A stretch of DNA of 64,000 nucleotides, from positions 1-64,000 of the forward strand of contig CAKVHI010000002.1 of the NCBI GenBank assembly GCA_934747965.1, read 5' to 3'. Position numbers and translations under genes: made by a program. The notes under the pieces are model-generated. The model made no database searches. It was not told where the DNA came from and was given only the letters and a program-made list of their open reading frames with translations. This DNA comes from an uncultured Clostridia bacterium. GTDB lineage: Bacteria > Bacillota > Clostridia > Christensenellales > UBA1242. This document shows, piece after piece, positions 17,805-26,094 of this stretch. The stretch's first letter is position 1; every line of letters begins with the position of its first letter.

Positions 17805-18061
17805 TTTTAAAGTAGCGATATGATTTTTATCTAGAAATATGTTAAGAAATGCTCTACAGAAATTATTTACTTAAATTTATAAACCACAAGAGATTAAAAG
17901 AAATTTAGAAAAATTATCAAAAGTGCCTTTGGCACAAAAAAATGAAATAATTTTGTAAAATCATGTAAAAACGCTTGAGTGCCACAGGCACTTTCAATAA
18001 AGAAATAATAAAATTAAAATAGAAAATAAAAAAATAATTTTAAAAAAATGTTTAAAAACGC

Positions 18062-18091
18062 TTGACACAATAGCCCTAAAAATGGCAAAAT
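18062..18091 (+). promoter_or_regulatory. Promoter of second SipW-type gene
   Basis: TTGACA, an 18-bp spacer and CAAAAT, set inside the recurrent word AAAAACGCTTGA. The same arrangement occurs at 36981 and 49170. The predicted leader is ~150 nt. Confidence 0.6.
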
Positions 18092-18137
18092 TTTTAATGG
18101 ATAAAAGAGTTTGTGCTATCACAAACTAATACAGAAA

Positions 18138-18230
18138 CGCACATGGTTAACCTCGCACATGGTTAACCGAGCACTTAAGTCGAAGAATACACTTTTAAAA
18201 AACTGGTTAACCTAATAAAACCAGTTTTTT
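18138..18230 (+). promoter_or_regulatory. Leader with tandem GGTTAACC repeats and terminator hairpin
   Basis: Two 16-bp units (CGCACATGGTTAACCT, at 18138 and 18154) are followed by a third GGTTAACC at 18205-18212. That third copy forms part of a 12-bp perfect hairpin AAAAAACTGGTT/AACCAGTTTTTT (18197-18208 with 18219-18230), a terminator-like structure placed before the ribosome site AGGAG (18240). The upstream units can pair with the third copy and would then break the hairpin. The homologous leader at 37061-37175 has the same plan with changed, compensating sequence. Confidence 0.6.
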
Positions 18231-18249
18231 GATTTGCATAGGAGTGTAT

Positions 18250-19260
18250 ATGAAAACAAAAAGATTAAGTAAGAGCGTAAAAACAATCATATTAGCATTA
18301 ATATTGCTAGTAGTTATATCATCTTTTGTTTTAACCCTAGCATACTTTCAAGATAAAAAAGAATATAGTGGAACACTAGATTTTGGAAGTATAAAACTTA
18401 AAGTAAGTGGTGGAGTTGAAGGGGACGGAGTAACAACATCAACAAGTAAGTTGATATTTGACACCGCACGAAAGAAGAATAACGACCCTACTTGGACAGG
18501 CAAATATATGCCCGGCGATTTGGTTGAAATAAACCTTATTGTAGACCTAGAAGTTGGTAGTGAGCCAGCTTATTATGTTGTTCAAATTTCGGATGAAAAA
18601 AATATTTTTGAAAACAACATATATTTTAGTGAAGACGGGCAGAATGTGTATGTGTACAACGGAACATACACCTACAAACAAGACGATAGCACTAAGACTA
18701 TGGTAGAAGATAAATATTGCGGTAAAATCACAGCTGGAAACGCTCAAAACTTAACAATTAGTGCAAAAATTAGTGAAGACTATGAAACTCAAAATGAGCA
18801 AACAACAGTATATTGCAAAATTTTTGCCATTCAACAAGCAAACTTAGAGCCTCAAAAAGCGGTTAATTTAATGCCTACGGGTTATGTTAATGTGCCTTAC
18901 AAAAATAATTTGGGTGTTGGTTATGCAGATGGTATCATAAGAGAATATAGTGGTTATTTTGTTTCATCTACATACATTTCAGTTGACGGCTTTGAAAAAT
19001 TTTTAGCAAACACAACACTTGGTTATGACTATACATTTTATTGTTATGACAGTCAATTTGAATATTTAGGCACAGGTCTTTCTGGTGGTTACATAACCAA
19101 GGATAAAGTACTAGATGCATATTCAAATGCAGCATATTTTTCAATAGAAATAAACAAAAGTAGTGTATCTGGATATGAAACAAAAACACTTGAAGATTGT
19201 TTAAGAGATTGTGGAATTAAAATCTATGGAAATTGCGAAGTGATTGAAAGAAGTATATAG
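18250..19260 (+). CDS. SipW-type exported protein with unique C-terminal domain
   Basis: The start is at 18250, where an AGGAG site precedes the ATG; an upstream in-frame extension lacks one. The 336-residue product has a membrane anchor (~12-32) ending LTLAYFQDKKEYSGTLDFG, the pattern of SipW-dependent TasA/camelysin-like proteins. A beta-rich domain follows (to ~205, ending IFAIQQANL), nearly identical to that of the 37177 gene. The last ~130 residues (MPTGYVNVPYKNNLG to the end) are unlike the other two paralogues and contain YDSQFEYLGTGL and SNAAYFSIEIN, resembling C-terminal domains of phage or surface proteins. An extracellular fibre or adhesin role is inferred. No sortase motif is present. 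Confidence 0.8.
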   Translation: MKTKRLSKSVKTIILALILLVVISSFVLTLAYFQDKKEYSGTLDFGSIKLKVSGGVEGDGVTTSTSKLIFDTARKKNNDPTWTGKYMPGDLVEINLIVDLEVGSEPAYYVVQISDEKNIFENNIYFSEDGQNVYVYNGTYTYKQDDSTKTMVEDKYCGKITAGNAQNLTISAKISEDYETQNEQTTVYCKIFAIQQANLEPQKAVNLMPTGYVNVPYKNNLGVGYADGIIREYSGYFVSSTYISVDGFEKFLANTTLGYDYTFYCYDSQFEYLGTGLSGGYITKDKVLDAYSNAAYFSIEINKSSVSGYETKTLEDCLRDCGIKIYGNCEVIERSI

Positions 19261-19263
19261 TTT

Positions 19264-19289
19264 AAAAGGGAGATTTTATCTCCTTTTTT
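19264..19289 (+). terminator. Terminator of second SipW-type gene
   Basis: AAAAGGGAGAT pairs with ATCTCCTTTTTT around a 3-base loop, with a T tail. Confidence 0.8.
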
Positions 19290-19353
19290 GTTTAATAAAT
19301 TAAAAATAACCACTAATATATTTTTGTCAAAATAAAAAAATTCCTGTTGTTGC

Positions 19354-19382
19354 TTGAAAAAGTAAAAAAAAGTTGTTATAAT
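19354..19382 (+). promoter_or_regulatory. Promoter with -10 box 6 bases before ATG
   Basis: TTGAAA, a 17-bp spacer and TATAAT. The start codon follows at 19389, so transcription should begin at or next to the ATG. Confidence 0.6.
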
Positions 19383-19388
19383 AAGGGT

Positions 19389-19616
19389 ATGACTCAGAAA
19401 GATGTTATTAATTTATTTAAGCGTTTTTTATTGGTTTTTTTGATTGTTGGTGTGCCAATAATTTTTGTATTTACGCTTGCAGTCAAGTTAAAATCAATAT
19501 TTGTTATATTAATTTCAGTCGGATTGGTCGGAATTGTGTTTTTCTTGGAAGAATATATCAGATACAATCGAATTAAAAAACGACAAGAGAGAAGAAAAAA
19601 AGAGGGTAGAGAATAA
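19389..19616 (+). CDS. Small membrane protein upstream of dnaB
   Basis: The 75-residue product has two hydrophobic helices (residues ~12-32 and ~35-53) and a strongly basic C-terminal tail (KKRQERRKKEGRE). Its stop overlaps the ATG of dnaB (TAATG), so it is co-translated with the helicase. It occupies the place where many Bacillota have yybT and rplI before dnaB, but it resembles neither. I start it at 19389; an earlier ATG at 19347 would lie upstream of the promoter -10 box. The family is not recognised. Confidence 0.65.
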   Translation: MTQKDVINLFKRFLLVFLIVGVPIIFVFTLAVKLKSIFVILISVGLVGIVFFLEEYIRYNRIKKRQERRKKEGRE

Positions 19617-21079
19617 TGGAAGCAAAAATGTTGCCACATAATTTGGATGCAGAACAAGCATTGCTTGGATGTTTGCTTATTGATGAAAAAGTGCCACTAA
19701 CAGTTTTTAGTGAAGTTAAAAGTGAAGAATTTTATTCTAATGCACACAAGCAAATTTATGATGCTATGCTTGAAATATACAAAAAAAATATGCCTATAGA
19801 CTTTGTTACTCTAACAGATGAACTTGAAAATCTTGGCATTTTAAACGAAGTTGGCGGAATTACTTACATAACAAGTTTAACGAATAGTGTTCCAAGCTCT
19901 GCAAATTTTAAGCATTATGAAGAGTTAATAAAACGAGATGCAATGCTAAGAAAGTTGATAGAGTCGGGTCAAAACATTGTTGAACACACTTTTAATTGCT
20001 CAGATCAAACTGAAGCCCTTACTTTTGCTGAAAAAACTATTTTTGATTTAAGTCAAAAACATGAAACTTCTCACTTAACTTCGGCAGAAACAGCGATTAA
20101 CGAAGTTATAACAAAACTTGAATTAATAGAAAAAGATAAAACTGCTTTGGCTGGATTAAAAACTGGGTTTTATGGGCTTGACCAACTAACAAATGGGCTT
20201 CAAAAATCCGACTTAATTTTGCTTGCTGCTCGTCCCGGCGTGGGAAAAACATCTTTTGCAATGAATGTTATAAATCACATTGCACTAAATGGTGGCAGTT
20301 GCGCTGTTTTTTCGCTTGAAATGAGTGCCGCACAACTTATGCAAAGAGCGATATTTTCAACAGCAATGGTTTCAATGAGCAAAGGTCTTAAAGGCGAACT
20401 TTCAACCAAAGAGTGGGAGTTATTGTTAGAAGCGAAAGACAAACTTTCAAAAGCTAAAATATTTATTGATGACAGTGCGTTAAACACACCTGTTGACATT
20501 TTGTCTAAGTGTAGGCGTATTCAACGAGAACATGGTTTAGATGTTGTTATGATTGACTATTTGCAGTTAATGAGCAGTGGCAATAAAAAAACTGATAACA
20601 GACAAACTGAAGTTAGTGAAATTTCCCGAAATTTGAAAATTGCGGCAAAAGAACTTAATGTTCCTATCTTATGCTTATCACAATTATCGCGTGCTGTTGA
20701 GGGCAGAAAAGGGGGAAAGCCAGTTTTGTCCGATTTGCGTGAAAGTGGTGCAATAGAACAAGATGCTGATATTGTTATGTTTATTCACAATCCAGATATG
20801 TATTTGCAAGATGACGGAGCAATTAAACAAGGCATAGTTGACCTAATTTTGGCAAAGCACAGAAATGGGGCACTTGACACTGTTAAACTAAAATTTATTT
20901 CAGAGCATACAACTTTTGTTAACCTCGACAAAGATAGCAATGCACAAAGTTTGGAAAATTCTATGCCACCCGAAAGAAAGCAAAATAATAATGAAACAAA
21001 ATCATCTCAAGAAACTCCAAAACTAGAGAAACTTGAAGTTAGTGAAGAAGAATTAAATCAACTTGACGACATTTTTTAA
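19616..21079 (+). CDS. dnaB: Replicative DNA helicase
   Basis: The hexameric helicase that unwinds DNA at the replication fork. The N-terminal DnaB domain (PHNLDAEQALLGCLL onward) and the RecA-like C-terminal domain are both intact: Walker A ARPGVGKTS near residue 205, Walker B VVMIDYLQLM, and LSQLSRAVEGR and SGAIEQDADIVMF. The length of 487 residues includes a polar tail of ~45 residues. The start overlaps the upstream small membrane gene. A terminator follows. Confidence 0.95.
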   Translation: MEAKMLPHNLDAEQALLGCLLIDEKVPLTVFSEVKSEEFYSNAHKQIYDAMLEIYKKNMPIDFVTLTDELENLGILNEVGGITYITSLTNSVPSSANFKHYEELIKRDAMLRKLIESGQNIVEHTFNCSDQTEALTFAEKTIFDLSQKHETSHLTSAETAINEVITKLELIEKDKTALAGLKTGFYGLDQLTNGLQKSDLILLAARPGVGKTSFAMNVINHIALNGGSCAVFSLEMSAAQLMQRAIFSTAMVSMSKGLKGELSTKEWELLLEAKDKLSKAKIFIDDSALNTPVDILSKCRRIQREHGLDVVMIDYLQLMSSGNKKTDNRQTEVSEISRNLKIAAKELNVPILCLSQLSRAVEGRKGGKPVLSDLRESGAIEQDADIVMFIHNPDMYLQDDGAIKQGIVDLILAKHRNGALDTVKLKFISEHTTFVNLDKDSNAQSLENSMPPERKQNNNETKSSQETPKLEKLEVSEEELNQLDDIF

Positions 21080-21083
21080 AAAT

Positions 21084-21120
21084 AAAAAAAGGACTTTATT
21101 AATAAATAAAGCCCTTTTTG
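21084..21120. terminator. Terminator between dnaB and wecB remnant
   Basis: An A run, the stem TTTATT/AATAAA extended by GG/CC, and a T run; usable on both strands. Confidence 0.75.
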
Positions 21121-21133
21121 TTATTTCATATAT

Positions 21134-21343
21134 TTAAAGAGTTTGACCTTTTTTCATGATAGATAAATCATAATCGGGTACAATATTAAAGCAATCCAAA
21201 ACCTGATCTAGCATCTCTCGGTGCTGACCTGAAACACAAACAATAGTTTGTATTTTGTCAGAATTTTTTTTAAATTCTTTAACAACGGGTGCCATTTTTA
21301 TTGCTTCTGGGCGTGTGCCAAAAATAAGTAAAACTTTTTTCAT
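21134..21343 (-). pseudogene. wecB: Truncated UDP-N-acetylglucosamine 2-epimerase (N-terminal stump)
   Basis: The 69-codon frame reads MKKVLLIFGTRPEAIKMAPV and ends in MKKGQTL. This matches the first ~70 residues of WecB/MnaA non-hydrolysing epimerases, which are normally ~370 residues long. A stop codon then follows, and the dnaB terminator lies directly beyond. A ribosome site AAGGAG still precedes the ATG, so the stump may be translated. The catalytic residues of the remaining protein are gone. It is a deletion remnant of surface-sugar metabolism and could not work as an epimerase. Confidence 0.85.
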
Positions 21344-21510
21344 TAGTTGCTCCTTCAAAATTAAATTATAAATTATTTGAAAAATAAAGTCAAATATTAA
21401 TAAAGACTAATTCAAAAATTAAATCTAATATTATAAAATTTTTTACTAAAAAAACAAAATTTTGAATATTAAAAAAAACATTTCTTATACTAACAAAAAA
21501 GGAAGTGAAA

Positions 21511-22056
21511 ATGAAAGCAACGGGCATTGTTAGAAGAATTGATGAATTAGGAAGAATTGTTATACCTAAAGAAATAAGAAGAACACATAAAATTAGAGAA
21601 GGTACCCCGCTTGAAATCTTTTCGGGAGAAAACGGCGAACTTGTTTTAAAAAAGTTTTCGCCAGTTTTGGAACTTGAAGATATTTCTGAGGATGCAGTTA
21701 AAAGTGTGTTTGATGTGTTGGAACTTGATTGCTTTGTTTGTGATAAAGATTCAATCATTAGCATTGAAGGATCGAACAATTTTAAAAAAACTTATTTACA
21801 TAAATTTATTTCACTAGACCTGGAAAAGACAATCGAAAATCGAAAACCAGTCATATTAAATTCTTTAGACGGAGCCAATTTAATTTCTTTGGTTAAAGAT
21901 GAAAAACCAACTTATTCTTCTCTTTCAATAGTGCCAATTTTATCTCAGGGCGACACCTATGGTGCGATTGGTATTGCATCAAATTCAATAATATCAAACA
22001 ATGAAATCAAAGTTTTGCAAACTTTTGCAAACTTTATTTCTCTTCAAATTGGTTAA
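21511..22056 (+). CDS. spoVT: Stage V sporulation protein T-like transcription regulator
   Basis: A DNA-binding regulator of late forespore genes in spore formers. The N-terminal AbrB/SpoVT swapped-hairpin domain reads MKATGIVRRIDELGRIVIPK, then EIRRTHKIREGTPLEIF (residues 1-50). A C-terminal GAF-like domain (~60-181) ends YGAIGIASNS...VLQTFANFISLQIG. The 181 residues match SpoVT (178 in Bacillus). I choose ATG 21511 over the GTG 6 bases earlier because of the AGGAAG site. A SpoVB-like gene follows after a terminator, the same neighbourhood as spoVT-yabM in Bacillus. Confidence 0.9.
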   Translation: MKATGIVRRIDELGRIVIPKEIRRTHKIREGTPLEIFSGENGELVLKKFSPVLELEDISEDAVKSVFDVLELDCFVCDKDSIISIEGSNNFKKTYLHKFISLDLEKTIENRKPVILNSLDGANLISLVKDEKPTYSSLSIVPILSQGDTYGAIGIASNSIISNNEIKVLQTFANFISLQIG

Positions 22057-22087
22057 TAAATAAAGTTAGTCAAAAACTCAAATTTAT

Positions 22088-22118
22088 GGGAAGAAAACAG
22101 ATATTTCTTCCTTTTTTA
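22088..22118 (+). terminator. Terminator of spoVT
   Basis: GGAAGAAA pairs with TTTCTTCC and a run of T follows. Confidence 0.85.
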
Positions 22119-22150
22119 ATAAAAATCTGCATAACACACAAACTATAATT

Positions 22151-23737
22151 ATGAAGAAGAAATCTTTTGTTTATGGCGCAATAATTTTAGGACTGGCTTC
22201 AATTTTATGTAAACTTATTGGCGCTATTTTTCGAATTCCTTTAACAAATTTGATTGGCATAGAGGGGCTTGGTGTTTATCAACTTGTTTATCCAATTTTT
22301 GCCTTGTGTTTGGTGGCAAGCTCAAGTGGAGTAGCTATTGCAATTTCAAAAATAATCAGCCGTGAATTTACAAATAAAAATTATCAAAACATAAAGAAAA
22401 TTTTTAAAAACGCATTAATGATTATGGTGGCGCTCGGTGCTTTTTTTTCGGTGTTAATTATCGCATTAAGTTTTCCTATTTCAAAGCTGCAAGGCAATAA
22501 TGATTTATACATTTGCTATTTTGCGTTGGCTCCGTCAATTCTTCTTGGCTCAATAATTTCATGCTATAAAGGATATTTTCAGGGTTTTGAAATTATGAAA
22601 TTTACGGCTATTAGTCAAATTATTGAACAGTTGTTTAAACTTGTGTTTGGCTTGTTTTTTGCATATATTTTTATGCAATATGGCATGGTTTTTGGAGTCG
22701 TTGGTGTTTTTGTTGGGATTTTTATTAGCGAATTTATTACCTTATTATTTTTGCTTATAGCAAAAAAAGCAAAAAATTTGAATATTAATTTTTTAGAAAA
22801 TAGCACTGAGGTTTTAACAAATAAACAGGCTTTAAAATTGATAATAAAAGAGTCTGTTCCAATAACTTTAACTTCAATAATTATTCCGCTTACTAGCGTT
22901 ATTGACAGTTTATTAATAATCAAACTTTTAAGTTTAAATGGCTTTAATTTTGGCATTTCATCAAGTTTGTATGGACTAGATAGCGGGGTAGTTGCAAGTT
23001 TAATAAATCTTCCAAGCGTAATTGCTGTTTCAATAAGTGCAAGTTTAATGCCAGCAATAAGCTCAAGTTATGCCTTAAAAAATGATAAAGATATTTCATT
23101 TAAAAGCAAACTTGCGATAAAAATTGTTTGGTATTTTACTCTTCCGTGCGTAATAATTTTTTTCTTTTTAAGCAAAGAAATTTGTTATTTTTTGTATGGC
23201 AATTTTAATTCGCAAGCGTTTAATCAACTGTTAGTTGCGGGGACTATGTTAAAACTTAGCAGTTTTTCAATCATTTATATTGCACTAAATCAAGTTTTAA
23301 CAACCATAATGCAAGCAATAAATGAAAGTTACTATAGTTTTTATGTTCTTTTGTTTGCCTCAATCATAAAAATTATTTTGACCATAATTTTGGTTTCAAC
23401 AAAATTATTTAATATTTATGGTCTTGTCATAAGTGATGTTGTGTCCTATGCAATAGCATCAGTATTGAATTTAACAAAATCAAAACAAAAAATAAACATT
23501 AAATTTAGTTTTTATGAAATTTTATTTGTTCCATTATTTTCTCTCATTATTATGACAACTTCAATAATAATTTTTAAAATCTTCTTTCTTCAATCTTTGT
23601 CAAGACTTTTAATTTTGGTTTGCGCAGTTATTAGTTTCGTTTTATATCTTGTGTGTGTAATTATTTTGAAAGGCTTTAATCAAAGCGAAATAAAAAATAC
23701 AAAAATTTTAAATTTCATAAAACATAAAAAATATTAA
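22151..23737 (+). CDS. SpoVB/MurJ-like MOP-superfamily lipid or polysaccharide flippase
   Basis: A 528-residue polytopic membrane protein with about 14 hydrophobic helices. It opens KKKSFVYGAIILGLASILCK, then LIGAIFRIPLTNLIGIEGLGVYQLVYP, the hallmark of the SpoVB/YabM/YtgP group. These proteins flip lipid-linked sugars (lipid II or other precursors) across the membrane; SpoVB-type members act in spore cortex formation. Adjacency to spoVT supports a spore or cell-wall role. No ribosome site is seen, and a TATAAT ends 1 bp before the ATG (22144-22149), so the mRNA may be leaderless or start inside the first codons. Confidence 0.88.
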   Translation: MKKKSFVYGAIILGLASILCKLIGAIFRIPLTNLIGIEGLGVYQLVYPIFALCLVASSSGVAIAISKIISREFTNKNYQNIKKIFKNALMIMVALGAFFSVLIIALSFPISKLQGNNDLYICYFALAPSILLGSIISCYKGYFQGFEIMKFTAISQIIEQLFKLVFGLFFAYIFMQYGMVFGVVGVFVGIFISEFITLLFLLIAKKAKNLNINFLENSTEVLTNKQALKLIIKESVPITLTSIIIPLTSVIDSLLIIKLLSLNGFNFGISSSLYGLDSGVVASLINLPSVIAVSISASLMPAISSSYALKNDKDISFKSKLAIKIVWYFTLPCVIIFFFLSKEICYFLYGNFNSQAFNQLLVAGTMLKLSSFSIIYIALNQVLTTIMQAINESYYSFYVLLFASIIKIILTIILVSTKLFNIYGLVISDVVSYAIASVLNLTKSKQKINIKFSFYEILFVPLFSLIIMTTSIIIFKIFFLQSLSRLLILVCAVISFVLYLVCVIILKGFNQSEIKNTKILNFIKHKKY

Positions 23738-23779
23738 AATTTTGTTTACAAAATTTAAAAAAAATTATATATTTTTATC

Positions 23780-24712
23780 ATGATAAAACTAGAAAATGAT
23801 TTAATTTTGGCACCTATGGCAGGATATAGTGATTTAGGGTTTAAATGCTTGTGTGAAAAATATGGCGCAAGTTTAACTGTGAGTGAAATGATAAGCGCTA
23901 AGGCACTTTTTTACGGAAGCGAAAAAACTGAAAAAATGTTAATCACGAATGGTCTTAAAAAGCCTAAATCTGTTCAACTTTTTGGAAATGACCCACAAAT
24001 TTTTGAAAGTGTTATTAAAAGTGGCAAACTAGATGAATATGAAATAATTGACATTAATATGGGTTGCCCTGCTCCAAAAATCATAAAAAACAAAGAAGGA
24101 TCTTTTTTGCTTAAAGATTTGTCGCTTGCAAGCAAAATAATTTCATCTTGCAAAAACAGCACAAACAAACCTATTTCGGTGAAATTTAGATCAGGTTTTG
24201 ACAGCGAGCATATTGTTGCAACTGAGTTCGCCAAAATGTGTGAAGATAGTGGTGCTGACCTTATAACAATACATGCTCGAACAACAGAACAAAAATATTC
24301 CGGTAAAGCCGACCTAGAAATTATCAAAAAAGTGAAAGATAGTGTTAAAATTCCTGTTTGTGGAAATGGTGATGTGTTTGACATAGAAAGTTATTCTTTG
24401 ATGAAACAAACTGGGGTGGATTTTGTTATGATAGGAAGAGCTTCTATTGGCAACCCATACGTTTTTGCTGAAATTTTGGATAAACCTTTTGAAAAAAATT
24501 TGTTTGATGACATAAAATTCCATTATGAAAAAATGCGAGAAGTTTATTCAGAACATGTTGTTGTTAATAACATGAAAAAGCACATTGCATTTTATTTAAG
24601 AAAAAAACCAAATTATAAAGATTTTTTAAAAGAATTTTTTGCTGTAACCACAATAAACAAAGCATTAAAACTTTTACAAGATTTCTTGAAAAACTTAAAA
24701 ATTATAAATTAG
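23780..24712 (+). CDS. dus: tRNA-dihydrouridine synthase
   Basis: A flavoenzyme that reduces uridines in the tRNA D-loop. The 310-residue TIM barrel shows the family motifs: ILAPMAGYSD at the N-terminus, VQLFGNDP, INMGCPAPKI with the catalytic Cys (residue ~95), VKFRSGFD, ITIHARTTEQKYSG, VCGNGDVFD and VMIGRASIGNPYVF. It is most like DusB of Bacillota; the exact target uridine cannot be read from sequence. The promoter TTTACA-17 bp-TATATT ends 6 bases before the ATG with no ribosome site, another leaderless candidate. A terminator follows. Confidence 0.92.
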   Translation: MIKLENDLILAPMAGYSDLGFKCLCEKYGASLTVSEMISAKALFYGSEKTEKMLITNGLKKPKSVQLFGNDPQIFESVIKSGKLDEYEIIDINMGCPAPKIIKNKEGSFLLKDLSLASKIISSCKNSTNKPISVKFRSGFDSEHIVATEFAKMCEDSGADLITIHARTTEQKYSGKADLEIIKKVKDSVKIPVCGNGDVFDIESYSLMKQTGVDFVMIGRASIGNPYVFAEILDKPFEKNLFDDIKFHYEKMREVYSEHVVVNNMKKHIAFYLRKKPNYKDFLKEFFAVTTINKALKLLQDFLKNLKIIN

Positions 24713-24714
24713 TC

Positions 24715-24745
24715 AAAAAAATAGCATTTATTTGCTATTTTTTTT
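24715..24745 (+). terminator. Terminator of dus
   Basis: AAAAAATAGCA pairs with TGCTATTTTTT, followed by T residues. Confidence 0.85.
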
Positions 24746-24841
24746 GAAATGTTAAACAAAATCATTTTTATTTTGCAAGTAATTATATTATAATTATTAA
24801 AAATAGATTATTTCGGTTTAAAAACTTTTAAAGGGGTTTAT

Positions 24842-26026
24842 ATGAAAAAAAACATAAATGATTTCAACTTTTTTGACAAAAAAGTGCTTTTAAGATTAGA
24901 CCTTAATGTTCCACTCTCCGAAAATGGACAAATTGAAAGCACGAAACGAATAGATGAAGCAATTCCGACAATAAAAGCTTTGATTGACAAAAATGCAAGA
25001 ATAGTTATTGTTTCTCATCTTGGAAAACCTAACGGGCAATATGATGAAAAACTTAGTTTAAGACCTGTTTTTGAATATCTAAAACAAAAACTTCCAACAA
25101 AAATATATTTTTCGGATGCAAAAATTGATGAAAATTTGGGAAAAGTTGTTGATAACCTTAAAAACAGTGAAGTTATGCTTTTAGAAAATATTCGCTTTTA
25201 TAAGGAAGAAGAATTGTGTGATGAAGAATTTTCAAAAAACTTAGCAAAACCATTTGATATTTTTATCTTGGATGCTTTTGGAACTTGCCACAGAAAACAT
25301 GCTTCAACTTTTGGTGTAAGCAATTATCTTGATAGCGGAATAGGAATGCTTGTTGAAAAAGAACTTTCTTATTTGGAAAATATTTTGGATGACGGAAAGC
25401 ATCCAATTATGGCGATTTTGGGCGGAGCTAAAGTTAAGGACAAACTTAAAGTTGTTGACAATTTGCTTGACAAAGTCGATGTTATGCTGATTGGTGGAGG
25501 CATGAGTTATACATTTTTAAAAGCACTAAATGCAGAAGTGGGAAAGTCTATTGTGGATATAGAGCAAGTTGACTATTGCTATAAAATGATTAAAAAAGCG
25601 ATTGAAAAAAAGGTTAAACTTCTTCTTCCGACTGACAACATTTGTGCAGAAAATATAGATAGCAAAATTGTTAAAAATATTGAAATAACAAAAATGGATA
25701 AAAACCTTCAAGGTTTTGACATAGGTTACAAAACAATAAAACAATTTAAAAGGCAAATAAAAAAGGCACGAACGATTATTATTAATGGGCCTATGGGTGT
25801 GTTTGAAAAAGATAACTTTAGTTTTGGAACAAAAGAAGTTTTGAAAGCAATTTCAAAAAACAAAAAAGCCGTTAAAGTTGCAGGTGGCGGAGACACGGTT
25901 TATGCAATAGAAAAATTCAATTTGCAATCTGGTTTTGACCATTTGTCTACTGGTGGAGGAGCAAGTTTAAAACTTTTGGAAGGAAATGGGCTTGTTTGTA
26001 TAAACAATATTAAAGACAAAGATTAA
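24842..26026 (+). CDS. pgk: Phosphoglycerate kinase
   Basis: A glycolytic enzyme that transfers phosphate from 1,3-bisphosphoglycerate to ADP. The 394 residues carry RLDLNVPL near the N-terminus, IVSHLGKPNG, LLENIRFYKEE, DAFGTCHRKHAST, ILGGAKVKDKL, INGPMGVFE and the nucleotide motif GGGDTVYAIEKF. A ribosome site AAGGGG precedes the ATG. It heads the run pgk-tpiA-gpmI, so three consecutive glycolytic steps are clustered; the usual gapA is not next to it. Confidence 0.96.
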   Translation: MKKNINDFNFFDKKVLLRLDLNVPLSENGQIESTKRIDEAIPTIKALIDKNARIVIVSHLGKPNGQYDEKLSLRPVFEYLKQKLPTKIYFSDAKIDENLGKVVDNLKNSEVMLLENIRFYKEEELCDEEFSKNLAKPFDIFILDAFGTCHRKHASTFGVSNYLDSGIGMLVEKELSYLENILDDGKHPIMAILGGAKVKDKLKVVDNLLDKVDVMLIGGGMSYTFLKALNAEVGKSIVDIEQVDYCYKMIKKAIEKKVKLLLPTDNICAENIDSKIVKNIEITKMDKNLQGFDIGYKTIKQFKRQIKKARTIIINGPMGVFEKDNFSFGTKEVLKAISKNKKAVKVAGGGDTVYAIEKFNLQSGFDHLSTGGGASLKLLEGNGLVCINNIKDKD

Positions 26027-26094
26027 AAATTGTTTTAATTTGTTATGCAAATAAAATTTAATTTGATATACTTAAAGAAAAAGGGGATAAAAAC

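Larger units (their letters stand above)
17449..18061 (+). other. Gene-free repeat-rich spacer upstream of second SipW-type gene
   Basis: No gene is seen. It holds a palindrome AACTTTTTTA/TAAAAAAGTT region (17458-17478), a 9-bp G5/C5 hairpin (17488-17513), the 113-bp structured element (17692-17804) and two short GTGCC/GGCAC hairpins (about 17924-17938 and 17980-17993). The recurrent AAAAACGCTTGA word also occurs at ~17968 and ~18055. The concentration of palindromes contrasts with the plain AT-rich spacers elsewhere. Confidence 0.7.

Noticed and set aside
17449..18130. Possible CRISPR array from recurring short words and hairpins
   Set aside because: Copies are unevenly spaced, differ in sequence and have no unique equal-length spacers or cas genes.
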